Origin: Stenotrophomonas africana
GTDB lineage: Bacteria > Pseudomonadota > Gammaproteobacteria > Xanthomonadales > Xanthomonadaceae
DNA: 64,000 nucleotides
Reading direction: 5' to 3'
NCBI RefSeq assembly: GCF_013004645.1
Contig: NZ_JABEME010000001.1
Coordinates: 186,001 to 250,000, forward strand
The first letter of the stretch is position 1. Every line of letters begins with the position of its first letter. Below are positions 36,174 to 45,215 of the stretch, in pieces. The notes under the pieces are model-generated. The model was not told the origin of the DNA. It did no database searches and saw nothing but the letters and a program-made list of their open reading frames with translations. The position numbers and the translations under genes are program-made.

Positions 36174-36354
36174 TGATCGGTTGTGCGCTTAGCCAAAGGG
36201 TACGGAGACGTGCCCATCGCCCGTGTACATCCCCGACCTCTGGGCCGCCCGTCCGCGCGGGCCGTGCCTCGTCGGTGGGACACGCTGGGCAACATGCGCA
36301 GGGCGCAAGGGGCCGCGGACGCGTTCCATCCCTTCTCCAACCTGCAGGACCTCC

Positions 36355-36669
36355 GTGGACCGCTCGCCCGCAACCGCCAGCCCCCGCACCTACTTCTCCA
36401 ACCCGCGCTGGGGCGTGCTGTCACGCTCGTTGGCTGCGATCTTTGGTGGCTATGCACTGGCTTCGGCCACCAGCGTGTTCTGCGCAGTGGCGCTGCCTGG
36501 CGCACGCGGGCAGACCGTGCTGACCGGCATGCTGCTGGCCATTCTGGTTGCCGCCTGCGCGGCGTTGTGGGCGTTCGCCACCCGCAGCGCGCTGCGCGCC
36601 TGGGTCGGCATCCTCGCCCCCACCCTGCTGATGGTGGCCATCGCGCGCCTGATGGGGGCCTGGGCATGA
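36355..36669 (+). CDS. DUF3649 small membrane protein
   Basis: This 104-residue protein has three hydrophobic segments (about 25-45, 52-70 and 78-100) and few charges. The family DUF3649 commonly precedes a PepSY protein and a DUF3325 protein in iron-uptake loci, exactly the order here. GTG at 36355 gives a short polar N-terminus before the first helix; the open frame before it lacks membrane sequence. The stop overlaps the next start by 4 bp. Confidence 0.75.
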   Translation: MDRSPATASPRTYFSNPRWGVLSRSLAAIFGGYALASATSVFCAVALPGARGQTVLTGMLLAILVAACAALWAFATRSALRAWVGILAPTLLMVAIARLMGAWA

Positions 36670-38303
36670 AGAACGGATTCCGCCAGTCGATGGCCTGGCT
36701 GCACACCTGGACCGGACTGCTGGTCGGCTGGTTGCTGCTGCTGATTTTCATGGCCGGCACCGCCAGCTACTACCGCGAGGAAATCAGCCGCTGGATGCGT
36801 CCCGAGCTGCCATCCAGCAACGTCAGCATCGACGTGGCCGCGCAGCGCGCCGTGGATTACCTGCAGGCCAATGCGGCGCAGGCCGAGAACTGGTTCGTCA
36901 CCCTGCCGCAGCCGCGCAACCCGGCGATGCAGATGTTCTGGCGGCTGCCCCCGGAGCTGGCCGACCCCAGCCGTGGCCGTCGTGGTGGCTTCGGCGATGC
37001 CACGCTGGACCCGAATACCGGCCAGGCACTGAAGGCGCGCGAAACGCGGGGCGGTGATTTCTTCTACCGCCTGCATTTCGACCTGCACTACATCCCGGTG
37101 CTGTGGGCGCGCTACCTGGTTGGCTTCTGCGCGATGTTCATGCTGGTGGCGATCATCACCGGCGTCATCACCCACAAGAAAATCTTCAAGGACTTCTTCA
37201 CCTTCCGCAAGGACAAGGGCCTGCGCTCCTGGCTCGATTTCCACAACGTCAGCGCAGTGATGGCCCTGCCCTACCACGCGATGATCACCTACACCGGCAT
37301 CGTCACCCTGATGGTCATGTACCTGCCCTGGGGCGTGAAAGTCGCCTACCCACAGGACGAGGACCAGTTCTTCTTCGAGGCCTTCGGTGGCATGCCGGAG
37401 GTGACCGCACCGGCCGAAGGCCGCGCGACCCCGCTGCCGATCGCACAGCTGCTGGACAGCGCACGCGCGCATTGGCACGGCGTGGAAGTGGCCGGCTTCA
37501 CCGTGTCCAACCCGGGTGCGGCCAATGCGGTGATCGACATCCGCCAGCGCGACGGCAAGCGCCTGTCCACCGACACCCCGGCCGTGCGCTACGACATGGT
37601 CAGCGGTGCGCTGCTGGAAGAGACGCCACCGTCGGGCGGAGCTACCGCGACCCGTGGCGTGCTGTATGGCCTGCACCTGGCCCGCTTCGCCGACTGGGGC
37701 CTGCGTGCACTGTTCTTCCTGTCCGGCCTGGTCGGCTGCCTGATGGTCGCCAGCGGTGTGGTGCTGTGGGCGGTGAAGGAACGCCCGAAGCATGCCAAGA
37801 GCGGCCGCACCGGCTTCGGCCTGCGCCTGGTCGATGCGCTGAACATCGGCACCGTGGCCGGCCTGCCGATTGCCTTTGCCGCCTACTTCTGGGGCAACCG
37901 CCTGCTGCCACTGGACATCGCCGAGCGCGCGAGTGCGGAAGCCAACGTGTTCTTCTATGCCTGGGGCGCGGCCCTGCTGGCCGCCTTCATCTGGCCCAAG
38001 CGGATGATGTGGGCGTGGCAGCTGTACCTGGGCGCAGCCGCGTTCGCACTGGTGCCGGTGGTCAATGCCCTGACCACGCACGCGCATCTGGGCATCACCC
38101 TGCGCAGTGGTGACTGGGTGTTGGCTGGTGTCGATCTGTCGATGATCGCCTTCGGTGCGATGCTGGCGTTGTGCGGCTGGCGCATGCAGCACTGGACGCC
38201 ACCACTGTCTGCTGCCGAGAAGAAGAAGCGTGCGGCGGCTGCGGCGGCGCCCAAGGCACCGGTCGAAGCGGCGGACGCTGCCGAAGCGGAGGCCAGCGCA
38301 TGA
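36666..38303 (+). CDS. PepSY-associated transmembrane protein (PiuB-like, iron uptake)
   Basis: This 545-residue inner-membrane protein has an N-terminal helix with the motif MAWLHTWTGLLVGWLLLLIF, a periplasmic PepSY-type region (about 40-130), and further helices near 145-170, 195-220, 345-375, 395-415, 425-445 and 460-500. The pair of histidines HLHFDLHY/YRLHFDLH near 135 is typical of PiuB/YqiF-like proteins thought to reduce or release iron from siderophores in the periplasm. The C-terminal tail is Ala/Glu-rich. It is coupled by 4-bp overlaps to both neighbours. Iron control is inferred from the Fur box. Confidence 0.85.
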   Translation: MKNGFRQSMAWLHTWTGLLVGWLLLLIFMAGTASYYREEISRWMRPELPSSNVSIDVAAQRAVDYLQANAAQAENWFVTLPQPRNPAMQMFWRLPPELADPSRGRRGGFGDATLDPNTGQALKARETRGGDFFYRLHFDLHYIPVLWARYLVGFCAMFMLVAIITGVITHKKIFKDFFTFRKDKGLRSWLDFHNVSAVMALPYHAMITYTGIVTLMVMYLPWGVKVAYPQDEDQFFFEAFGGMPEVTAPAEGRATPLPIAQLLDSARAHWHGVEVAGFTVSNPGAANAVIDIRQRDGKRLSTDTPAVRYDMVSGALLEETPPSGGATATRGVLYGLHLARFADWGLRALFFLSGLVGCLMVASGVVLWAVKERPKHAKSGRTGFGLRLVDALNIGTVAGLPIAFAAYFWGNRLLPLDIAERASAEANVFFYAWGAALLAAFIWPKRMMWAWQLYLGAAAFALVPVVNALTTHAHLGITLRSGDWVLAGVDLSMIAFGAMLALCGWRMQHWTPPLSAAEKKKRAAAAAAPKAPVEAADAAEAEASA

Positions 38304-38629
38304 TGCTGCTGGCGTTGACCCTGTCGTTCTCCGCGTTCACCGCGCTGTCGATGGCGATGGAAAAGCACCAGCACGACCTGTACGGCAAGGCGGCAGCCCC
38401 CGCGGCACGGCGCACGCAGTGGCGGGCGCTGGGCTGGGCCCTGCTGACGGTGGCGTTCGCGCTGTGCGTGGCCGACCACGGCTGGGCGATGGGCCCGGTG
38501 CTGTGGCTGGGCGCGATGACCGTGGGCGGCGTGGTGCTGTCGTTCGGGCTGTACCCGTACCGACCGAAATGGATCGCGCCACTGGCGATCGCGCTGCCGG
38601 TGGCCGGGCTGCTGGTGGCGTTGGTGTAG
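38300..38629 (+). CDS. DUF3325 small membrane protein
   Basis: This 109-residue protein has three to four hydrophobic helices and the family motif ALSMAMEKHQHDLYG near residue 16. It is the third member of the DUF3649-PepSY-DUF3325 set. ATG at 38300 overlaps the PepSY stop by 4 bp; a second ATG follows at once at 38303. The stop TAG lies in a GTAG tetranucleotide at 38626, as in SMAG heads. Confidence 0.75.
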   Translation: MMLLALTLSFSAFTALSMAMEKHQHDLYGKAAAPAARRTQWRALGWALLTVAFALCVADHGWAMGPVLWLGAMTVGGVVLSFGLYPYRPKWIAPLAIALPVAGLLVALV

Positions 38630-38642
38630 CAGAGCCATCGGG

Positions 38643-38677
38643 GTCGGATCCCCTGCGATTCGCGCAGGAGATCCGAC
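38643..38677. terminator. Strong hairpin between convergent DUF3325 and rlmKL genes
   Basis: The arms GTCGGATC-C-CCTGCG and CGCAGG-A-GATCCGAC pair over 14 bases with one opposed mismatch, around a five-base loop. No T-run follows on either strand. The position between two converging genes favours a bidirectional terminator or 3'-end stabiliser. Confidence 0.6.
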
Positions 38678-38690
38678 GCCGGACGTCGAC

Positions 38691-40829
38691 TTACCCCAAC
38701 CGCTTCAATTCCCACGCGCGGTGGATGCGCGCGTTGCGCTCGAAGTCCGGGCCGATGGTGCGCGCGGTGATCTCGCGGCACTGGGCGAATTCGGCGATGG
38801 CGTTTTCTTCCAGCTTGAAGCGGCGGAAGTTGTTGGAGAAGTACAGCACGCCGCCGGGCGCCAGCCGCGCCACGGCTGCACGCAGCAGCTTGATCTGCTC
38901 GCGCTGCACGTCGAAGTCATCGGCGCGCGCCGAGTTGGAGAACGTCGGCGGATCGCAGAAGATCACGTCGTACTGGCCACGGTCACCCTCCAGCCAGGCC
39001 ATCGCATCGGCCTGCACCAGAAGGTGCTGGTTACCGCCCTGCCCGTTCAACGCCAGGTTGTCGTAGCACCACTGCAGATAGGTGGCCGACAGGTCGACGC
39101 TGGTGGTGCTGGCGGCGCCAGCCACGGCCGCCTGCACGCTGGCCACGCCGGTGTAGCAGAACAGGTTGAGGAAACGCTTGCCACGCGCCTGCTCGGCCAT
39201 CATCCGGCGCAGCGGGCGGTGGTCGAGGAACAGGCCGGTGTCCAGGTAGTCGAACAGATTCACCTGCAGCAGCGCGTTGTTCTCGCGCACCACGATGAAC
39301 TCATCGCGCTGCTCGAAGCGTCCGTACTTGCTGCCGCCCTTGCCGCGCTCGCGCGACTTCATCGAGACCTGCTCCGGCGGCACGCCGAACACCTCACGCG
39401 CGGCCGCCAGCAGTTCGTTGCGGCGACGGCGCACGTCGTTCTCGGGAATTGCAGCCGGTGCAGCGTATTCCTGCACGTGCAGGAAGGTACGGCGCTTGCC
39501 ACCGTCTTCCTCGTAGACGTCGATGGCGGCCGCGTACTCCGGCAGATCGGCGTCATAGGCGCGGAAGCAGGTGATGTCCTCGCGGGCACGCCAGCTCTTG
39601 AACTTCTTCAGGTTCTTGCGCAGGCGGTTGGCCACCATCTGCGCACCTTCGCTCAACTCGCGCGGCTGCGCCGGGTCACGGCCCGGCACGGCGATCGGGT
39701 CGCAGACGATCAGCGCACATTCCAAGGCACCGTTGAACATCTGGTACTTCTTGCCGGCACGCAGGCCGGTGGCGAAGGCCAGTTCGTCGTTGCCGCACAG
39801 CAGGCTGGCGCGCCACTGCGGCACCGCCTTCTGCAGGGCATTGCCCAGTGCACGGTACAGCGCCGGATCGGCGGCCAGGCGTTCGTCGTACGGCGGGTTG
39901 CAGACCACCGCACCGATCTCCTGTTCCGGCGCGGCCAGGTCGGCCACATCGGCGCGGGTGAAGCGGATCGCGTGGGCGACGCCCGCGACCTCGGCATTCT
40001 CGCGTGCCGCCTGGATCGCGGTCGGGTCGATGTCGCTGCCGTGGATGACCGGCTTCAGCGCGGCCAGGCCTGCGGCCTCACGATCACGCGCTTCGCTCTG
40101 GATGGCCTTCCAGGCGGCCTTGTCGAAGCCCAGCCAGCGGCTCGGCGGCAGGCTGCCATGGCGCATCAGGCCAGGGGCAACGTCGGCAGCCATCAGCGCG
40201 CCTTCGATCAGCAGGGTGCCGCTGCCGCACATCGGGTCCAGCAGGCCACCACCGGCAGCGTGCAGGCGCGGCCACTGCGCGCGCAGCAGCAGCGCGGCGG
40301 CCAGGTTTTCCTTCAGCGGTGCCTCGTGGGCGGCACCACGCCAGCCACGGCGATGCAGCGGGCCGCCGCCGAGATCGATCGACAGCGAGGCACGGCCCTT
40401 GCGCAGCGACAGGTTGACGCGCACATCGGGCAGATCGGTGTTGACCGAGGGGCGTTCCAGTCCCTCATCGCGCATTCGGTCGACGATGGCGTCCTTGATC
40501 CGCTGGGCGGCAAAGCGGGCGTGGGTGATCTTGTCGCCGGACACATGTGCGTCCACCGCCAGGGTCATCTCCGGCTTGATGTGCTCATGCCACGGCAGCG
40601 CACGCACGCCGTCGTACAGGGCCTGCTCGTCCGGGCACTCGAACTCATCGATCGGCCACAGCACACGGCTGGCCAGGCGCGACCACATCACGATCCGCAG
40701 CGCCTGCTCCAGTTCGCCCTCGGCGTTGACGCCGGCAATGGTGGCAGTGGCCTTGCCAAGGCCCAGGGCCGACAGTTCATCGGCAAGCAGGTATTCCAGG
40801 CCCTTGGCGCAGGAGACGAAGAATTTCAC
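38691..40829 (-). CDS. rlmL: Bifunctional 23S rRNA (m2G2445/m7G2069) methyltransferase RlmKL
   Basis: It methylates G2445 (N2) and G2069 (N7) of 23S rRNA using SAM. The 712 residues have an N-terminal THUMP domain (about 1-160), the RlmL methyltransferase with [11 protein letters not shown] near 200 and catalytic NPPYDERL near 310, and the RlmK methyltransferase with [16 protein letters not shown] near 555 and [10 protein letters not shown] near 635. The start is GTG 40829, giving [14 protein letters not shown], the family N-terminus. It is a solitary gene. Confidence 0.94.
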   Translation of the reverse strand: MKFFVSCAKGLEYLLADELSALGLGKATATIAGVNAEGELEQALRIVMWSRLASRVLWPIDEFECPDEQALYDGVRALPWHEHIKPEMTLAVDAHVSGDKITHARFAAQRIKDAIVDRMRDEGLERPSVNTDLPDVRVNLSLRKGRASLSIDLGGGPLHRRGWRGAAHEAPLKENLAAALLLRAQWPRLHAAGGGLLDPMCGSGTLLIEGALMAADVAPGLMRHGSLPPSRWLGFDKAAWKAIQSEARDREAAGLAALKPVIHGSDIDPTAIQAARENAEVAGVAHAIRFTRADVADLAAPEQEIGAVVCNPPYDERLAADPALYRALGNALQKAVPQWRASLLCGNDELAFATGLRAGKKYQMFNGALECALIVCDPIAVPGRDPAQPRELSEGAQMVANRLRKNLKKFKSWRAREDITCFRAYDADLPEYAAAIDVYEEDGGKRRTFLHVQEYAAPAAIPENDVRRRRNELLAAAREVFGVPPEQVSMKSRERGKGGSKYGRFEQRDEFIVVRENNALLQVNLFDYLDTGLFLDHRPLRRMMAEQARGKRFLNLFCYTGVASVQAAVAGAASTTSVDLSATYLQWCYDNLALNGQGGNQHLLVQADAMAWLEGDRGQYDVIFCDPPTFSNSARADDFDVQREQIKLLRAAVARLAPGGVLYFSNNFRRFKLEENAIAEFAQCREITARTIGPDFERNARIHRAWELKRLG

Positions 40830-40974
40830 GGGATCGGTTCGCAGGTGGTCGGGCGCGGCACTGGGGCCGGGCCGGTCGGAAAGGAGGGCCGCAAGCACGG
40901 CCGGCAGGCCCGCGCCGGGGGCGGCGGGGCTGCCATTGTAGTCAATGCGGGCGGGCGCGCCGTGCGCCCGGGCT

Positions 40975-41502
40975 TCACAGTTGCCGCAGCAGGCGCTCGA
41001 AGGCCTGCGCGGAGGCCTCCACGTGGCGTTCCAGGCGGTGGCCGTCGTCGACCAGCAGCAGCTGCGCCGAACGCGCCTGCGCCCAGGCGATCACCCCGGC
41101 GGCCGGGACCACATCATCATGCCAGGCCTGCACCACGGTGGTTGGCACGGCAGCGGCATCCAGCGCCGGCATCGGGCCCATGGTGGTCGGCGGCACCATC
41201 AGGAACAGGCCGGCCACCGGCACCTGCAGCGAGGCGATGGCGGAGATGTAAGCGCCCAGGCTGGAGCCGGCCAGCACCACCGGGCCCTGTTGGGCGGCGA
41301 TGGCGGTGCGTTCCACCAGGCGCTGCAGCCGGGTGCGCACGTCGCCTACCCGGCTGACCTCGCTCATCGCGTCCAGGTCGGTGTAGTCCGGGCGCTCATG
41401 GGTCCAGCCCAGGCGCTGCGCCACATCGGCCAGCGCGGTGACCTTGGTCGCCTCCGGGCCGCTCTCGAAACCGTGGGACAGGATGCAGTGGCCGCGGCTC
41501 AT
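40975..41502 (-). CDS. Small alpha/beta-hydrolase (YqiA-like esterase)
   Basis: This 175-residue cytoplasmic hydrolase has the strand and oxyanion segment [11 protein letters not shown] near residue 10, nucleophile serine in [10 protein letters not shown] near 75, aspartate in [10 protein letters not shown] near 130, and histidine in [10 protein letters not shown] near 155. The ATG at 41502 gives the expected short YqiA/UPF0227-like size. Substrate unknown. It is divergent from the AmpD-family gene across 72 bp. Confidence 0.82.
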   Translation of the reverse strand: MSRGHCILSHGFESGPEATKVTALADVAQRLGWTHERPDYTDLDAMSEVSRVGDVRTRLQRLVERTAIAAQQGPVVLAGSSLGAYISAIASLQVPVAGLFLMVPPTTMGPMPALDAAAVPTTVVQAWHDDVVPAAGVIAWAQARSAQLLLVDDGHRLERHVEASAQAFERLLRQL

Positions 41503-41574
41503 GCGCGCGCTCCGTGGGAGCGGGTCGGCGAGGAAAGGGAAGGCAGGTTCATGCCGCAATGCTAGCATCGCCGG

Positions 41575-42141
41575 ATGTCCAACCCGCTCCTGCCCGGCCT
41601 GCAGCTGCAGCCCCTGCCCTACGAAGACCGCCTGCCGCTGCGCGACCCGGCCACGCTGGAGATGGTGGTGATCCACTGCACCGAGCTGCCGGATCTGGCG
41701 ATGGCCCGCGAGTACGGCGAGCGTGTGCTGTACGACAGTGGTGCCGGCAACAGCGGGCATTTCTACATCGACCGCGATGGCAGCGTGGTGCAGTACGTGG
41801 CGCCGGAACGGGTGGCCCACCACGTGCGCGGCATGAACGCACATACGCTGGGCATCGAACTGGTCAATACCGGGCGCTACCCGCACTGGTTCGACAGCCG
41901 CCACCAGGCGATGGACGAGCCGTACACCGAAGCACAGTTGCAGGCGCTGGAGCAGCTGCTGCAGGCGCTGGTGGCACGCTATCCGTCGCTGCAGCGAATT
42001 GCCGGGCATGACCAGCTGGATCGGGAGCAGGTGCCGGCCAGCGATGACCCGACGCTGATGGTGGCGCGCAAGCGTGATCCGGGGCCGTTGTTCCCGTGGG
42101 CGCGGGTGCTGGCGAAGGTGCCACTGCAGCCGGTTGGGTAA
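41575..42141 (+). CDS. N-acetylmuramoyl-L-alanine amidase, AmpD family
   Basis: This 188-residue zinc amidase (Amidase_2) splits the muramyl-peptide bond during cell-wall recycling. Zinc and catalytic features are VIHCTE near residue 33, the segment HFYIDRDGSVVQYV, GIELVN near 95, and the C-terminal GHDQLDREQVPASDDP with the second and third ligands. It has no signal peptide, so it is probably cytoplasmic. In S. maltophilia loss of an AmpD amidase derepresses the L1/L2 beta-lactamases. Which of the several AmpD homologues this is cannot be decided here. Confidence 0.84.
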   Translation: MSNPLLPGLQLQPLPYEDRLPLRDPATLEMVVIHCTELPDLAMAREYGERVLYDSGAGNSGHFYIDRDGSVVQYVAPERVAHHVRGMNAHTLGIELVNTGRYPHWFDSRHQAMDEPYTEAQLQALEQLLQALVARYPSLQRIAGHDQLDREQVPASDDPTLMVARKRDPGPLFPWARVLAKVPLQPVG

Positions 42142-42206
42142 GCGGCAGGGCTGCGCCCTGCCCCGCAGAAGCAACGTCAACGTCAAGAGCTCGCATTCCG
42201 AGGGAT

Positions 42207-42308
42207 GGCGGGGTGGGGCCGGTTGCGGGGGACGCCGTAAACCCGTCCATGGGGGCTTGGCCGCGGCATCCATGCCGCGGACACCCCCGCAACCGGACCC
42301 ACCCCGCC
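42207..42308. repeat. Long cruciform repeat, copy A
   Basis: Outer arms of 25 bases (42207-42231 against 42284-42308) pair with one mismatch. Inside is a second hairpin, CCGCGGCAT-CC-ATGCCGCGG (42261-42280). Between the first outer arm and the inner hairpin lies an unpaired core beginning ACGCCGTAAACC and ending CATGGGGGCT. The same core and plan recur at 50081-50170 with different arm sequences. It is non-coding and lies just after the amidase gene. Confidence 0.75.
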
Positions 42309-42336
42309 TTCGACAGATTTCTGCCGCTGTTGGTGG

Positions 42337-42407
42337 GTGCCGACCGTTGGTCGGCACGGGGTCGAATCGATCGGAGGGTGCCTTTGTCGCGTCGAGCCAT
42401 GCTCGAC
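42337..42407. repeat. SMAG-type stem-loops after the amidase gene
   Basis: GTGCCGACC-GTT-GGTCGGCAC is at 42337-42357 and GTCGAGC-CAT-GCTCGAC at 42391-42407. They lie between the convergent amidase and sulfurtransferase genes, after the long cruciform repeat. Confidence 0.75.
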
Positions 42408-42426
42408 TGCTTTTTGCTCGGATCGC

Positions 42427-43329
42427 TCAGGCGCCGGTTGCCACCGGGCGGCTGCTGTCGCTCACCCATCCGCTCCACGAATCGGCATAGATGCGTGCGC
42501 CGGACAGGCCCGCCGCTTCCATCGCCAGCAGCAGGTGGCAGGCGGTCACGCCGGAGCCGCACATCAGCACCACCTGCTGCGGATCACGGTTGCCGATCAC
42601 GCCCTGCAGTTCGGCGCGCAGTTCCTGTGCATCACGCAGGCGGCCGTCGGCGACGTTCAACGCAAACGGGCGGTTGACCGCGCCGGGTACGTGGCCGGCG
42701 ACCGGGTCCAGCGGCTCGACTTCGCCGCGGAAGCGCTCGCCCGCGCGTGCGTCGACCAGCCAACCCGGCGCGTGCTTCAGGCGTGCGCTGATTTCATCGG
42801 CATTGGCAATCTGGGTGGTGTCGAAACGGCCCGGGTAAGCCGGCAGCGCGGTCACCTCACCCTGCCCCGTCGCCAAAGGATGTCCTGCGGCCTGCCACGC
42901 GGCGATGCCACCATCAAGCACGGCCACCTTGCGGTGCCCGATCAGGCGCAGCAGCCACCACAGGCGCGAGGCGGCCATGCTGCCGTCGCTGCCGTCGTAG
43001 ACCACCACCTGGGTATCGGGGCCGATGCCCCACTGCCCCAGCCTTGCGGCAAAGGCATCGCTGTCCGGCAGCGGATGACGGCCGTGGCCGCTGCGGGTCA
43101 GATCCGACAGGTCCCGATTCAGATCGGCATACACCGCGCCCGGAACATGCCCCGCCAGATACTGGCCGCTTCCCGCCTGCGGATCAGCCAGTGAGGACCG
43201 CGCATCGACCACGCGCACCGCGGTGCTGGCGGTAGCGCGCGCGTCGACCACGCGGACGCCCTCGCCCAACGCGGCGGCCAGGGTGGCGACATCGACCAGG
43301 GTGGTCCACGGCGGATCGATCGGCTTCAT
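42427..43329 (-). CDS. sseA: 3-mercaptopyruvate sulfurtransferase
   Basis: It moves sulfur from 3-mercaptopyruvate to cyanide or other thiol acceptors. The 300 residues make two rhodanese domains. The C-terminal active loop is CGSGVTA (about residue 241), the mercaptopyruvate version rather than the CRKGVT rhodanese type. The N-terminal domain carries an odd tandem repeat: VRVVDAR occurs at about 25 and again 13 residues later, which adds residues just before the normal start of the fold. The start overlaps the end of the DUF1289-Nudix gene by 4 bp, so the two are coupled. Confidence 0.9.
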   Translation of the reverse strand: MKPIDPPWTTLVDVATLAAALGEGVRVVDARATASTAVRVVDARSSLADPQAGSGQYLAGHVPGAVYADLNRDLSDLTRSGHGRHPLPDSDAFAARLGQWGIGPDTQVVVYDGSDGSMAASRLWWLLRLIGHRKVAVLDGGIAAWQAAGHPLATGQGEVTALPAYPGRFDTTQIANADEISARLKHAPGWLVDARAGERFRGEVEPLDPVAGHVPGAVNRPFALNVADGRLRDAQELRAELQGVIGNRDPQQVVLMCGSGVTACHLLLAMEAAGLSGARIYADSWSGWVSDSSRPVATGA

Positions 43330-44138
43330 TGCACTTGCTCCAGGCGGCGACGCAGGTTGTAGAGAATGGCGGCGGTCGCGCCCCAGATGCGCTGGCCAGG
43401 CCAGCCATATTCGAGAACGTGGCGGATGCGGCCGCGGTGATTGATTTCGACCTGGCGCAGGTTGTCTGCGGCCATCAGGTAATCCAGCGGCACCTCGAAC
43501 ACCTCGGCCACTTCGCTGGGCTGCGGCACCGGTACGAAGTCCGGATCGACGACGGCCACCACCGGCGTGACCCGGTAGCCAGTGATCGTCACAAAAGGAT
43601 CGAGATAGCCCAGCGCCTGCACCTGGCCGGGCGCCAGTGCGATTTCTTCCTGGCTCTCGCGCAGCGCCGCCGCCAGTGCATCACGGTCGCTGGGTTCGGT
43701 GCGGCCACCAGGGAAGCCGACCTGGCCACCATGGGTGCGCAGGGTTTCGGTGCGACGGGTGAGGATGACCTGTGCGCCGTTGGCGCGCGGCACGATGCCG
43801 GCCAGTACGGCGGCTTCCACAGGTGGCCCCGGCGGCAGCAGGTCACTCAGTTCGCTGCGGTTCCAGCCGTCGCCGGCCGGCGGCTCGGCCAACGGATGCA
43901 GCGCGCGCATCAAGCGTTCGTGATCGGCCAGCGAGCCGCGCAGTGATTGCTGCAGCTGTTCACGCAGGGGTTGCACGCGATGCAGGACGCGGCTGCGTTC
44001 CTCGTTGCTCATCGACGACCACCGTGCGATTTCATCGATGTGCCGCCCGCAGCCGGCGCATTGCCGGTCCGGATCCAGCGTGCACACTCCGATGCAGGGA
44101 CTTGCGACAACACGCGCCGTTTCTTCCATTGTTTGCAC
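43326..44138 (-). CDS. DUF1289 - Nudix hydrolase fusion (CoA pyrophosphatase-like)
   Basis: This 270-residue protein is made of two parts. The first 60 residues are a DUF1289 cysteine module (SPCIGVCTLDPDRQCAGC) that probably binds a metal or iron-sulfur centre. From about residue 100 a Nudix domain follows: VILTRRTETLRTHGGQVGFP and the Nudix box GGRTEPSDRDALAAALRESQEEIAL type segment, with REx2EE in place. It most resembles CoA pyrophosphatases (NudL). The glycine after EE is alanine here. Starts at 44138 or 44129 are possible. DUF1289 is more often a stand-alone small protein. It is upstream of, and coupled to, sseA. Confidence 0.82.
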   Translation of the reverse strand: MQTMEETARVVASPCIGVCTLDPDRQCAGCGRHIDEIARWSSMSNEERSRVLHRVQPLREQLQQSLRGSLADHERLMRALHPLAEPPAGDGWNRSELSDLLPPGPPVEAAVLAGIVPRANGAQVILTRRTETLRTHGGQVGFPGGRTEPSDRDALAAALRESQEEIALAPGQVQALGYLDPFVTITGYRVTPVVAVVDPDFVPVPQPSEVAEVFEVPLDYLMAADNLRQVEINHRGRIRHVLEYGWPGQRIWGATAAILYNLRRRLEQVQ

Positions 44139-44196
44139 CCGGCAACAGTAGCGCGATCGGGCGGAATTTGCGCGGGGTGCCCGGACGGACGGCAGC

Positions 44197-44279
44197 GTCG
44201 ACTGTCAGTCGACTCGCGCGCGGAGCGCGGGCGTTTCCCCGATGTGACCCAAGAGCAGTCGACTGACAGTCGACTCTAC
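44197..44279. repeat. SMAG-type inverted pair
   Basis: GTCGACT-GTC-AGTCGAC is at 44197-44213 and AGTCGACT-GAC-AGTCGACT, ending in CTAC, is at 44257-44279. They lie between the FKBP gene and the DUF1289-Nudix gene, both on the minus strand. Confidence 0.75.
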
Positions 44280-44294
44280 CGTCAGGAACTGCAC

Positions 44295-44330
44295 AAACAA
44301 AAACGCGCCGGTGGAATCACCGGCGCGTTT
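44295..44330 (-). terminator. Rho-independent terminator of the FKBP gene
   Basis: On the minus strand the 13-bp arms (44318-44330 and 44301-44313) around a four-base loop are followed by TTTTTGTTTG. It lies 17 bp beyond the stop codon and is a textbook intrinsic terminator. Confidence 0.88.
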
Positions 44331-44346
44331 CGTTTACGGCTTCGAT

Positions 44347-45048
44347 TTACTTGACGCTGACCAGCTTGATCTCGAACTGCACAGCCACGTTCGGCGGGAA
44401 CGGGGTGCGCGGGTCGGCACCGTAGGCCTGGTCCGGCGGCAGGGTGACTTCCCACTTCGAGCCTGCCGGCATCTGCAGCAGGGTCTCGCGCATGGCCTTC
44501 ATTTCGACTTCGCTGACCTTGATCGACGGAATCTGCTGGGCCGGGCGGGCTTCGGTCGGGCGCTGGCCGTACGGGAACGGACCGGCCACTTCCAGCTGCA
44601 CGGTGCTGGCCTGGGTCGGCTTGGCACCCTTGCCGGCTTCGATCACGCGGTACTGGACGCCGCTCGGCAGCGACTGCACGCCGGCCTTGGCCTTGTTCGC
44701 CGCGATGAACTGATCGCTCTTGGTCTTGTTTTCGGCAGCAGCCTTTTCGTACTCGGCCTTGGCAGCCTGGGCACGGCCCTGCTCGCGCTTCTGGAACGCT
44801 TCAACGGCCGGCTTCAGCTGCTCGGCGGTGATCGCCGGCTGCTTCTTGGCGTAGGCATCCTGCAGGCCCTTCACCACCGAGTTGATGTCCAGCTGCTCAC
44901 CACGACCGGTCAGCTCCGCCAGGTTGTTGCCGTAGTCGTAACCGAAGTAGTAGCTCAGCTTGCCCTTTTCGGACGCGATGTCCTGGGCGAAGGCATTGCC
45001 CGTCAGGGCCAGGGCCGCGACGGCGACCGCGATAGAACGCAACTTCAT
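44347..45048 (-). CDS. FKBP-type peptidyl-prolyl cis-trans isomerase, periplasmic
   Basis: This 233-residue exported foldase has a signal peptide (MKLRSIAVAVAALALTGNAFA). Next is a helical dimerisation domain of the Mip/FkpA kind (about 25-125, with YYFGYDYGNNLAEL), then an FKBP domain (about 135-230). The FKBP part is variant: PPDQAYGADPRTPFPPNVAVQFEIKLV is present, but the usual VIPGW/YTG active-site strands are changed to VAGPFPYGQRP and the segment around IKVSEVE, so isomerase activity may be weak. I chose ATG 45048 for its signal peptide and GGAGAA ribosome site. Confidence 0.87.
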   Translation of the reverse strand: MKLRSIAVAVAALALTGNAFAQDIASEKGKLSYYFGYDYGNNLAELTGRGEQLDINSVVKGLQDAYAKKQPAITAEQLKPAVEAFQKREQGRAQAAKAEYEKAAAENKTKSDQFIAANKAKAGVQSLPSGVQYRVIEAGKGAKPTQASTVQLEVAGPFPYGQRPTEARPAQQIPSIKVSEVEMKAMRETLLQMPAGSKWEVTLPPDQAYGADPRTPFPPNVAVQFEIKLVSVK

Positions 45049-45215
45049 CAAACAGTTCTCCAGGGGTGGTAACTCAGGGACGTTCTGCGCCGCCCTGAGG
45101 CGACGGGTTAGGATAACGGGCACAACGTGTAACCGCTACTCACGATGCAGGCTATGACCCGTCTGCGTTCGCGGAGTTCAATATCACTTTTTTTTAACGT
45201 TCCAGGAGTTTCCCC

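Noticed and set aside
38721-41357. 878-codon plus-strand open frame
   Set aside because: It is antisense to rlmKL and the esterase gene and resembles no protein; a GC-bias artefact.
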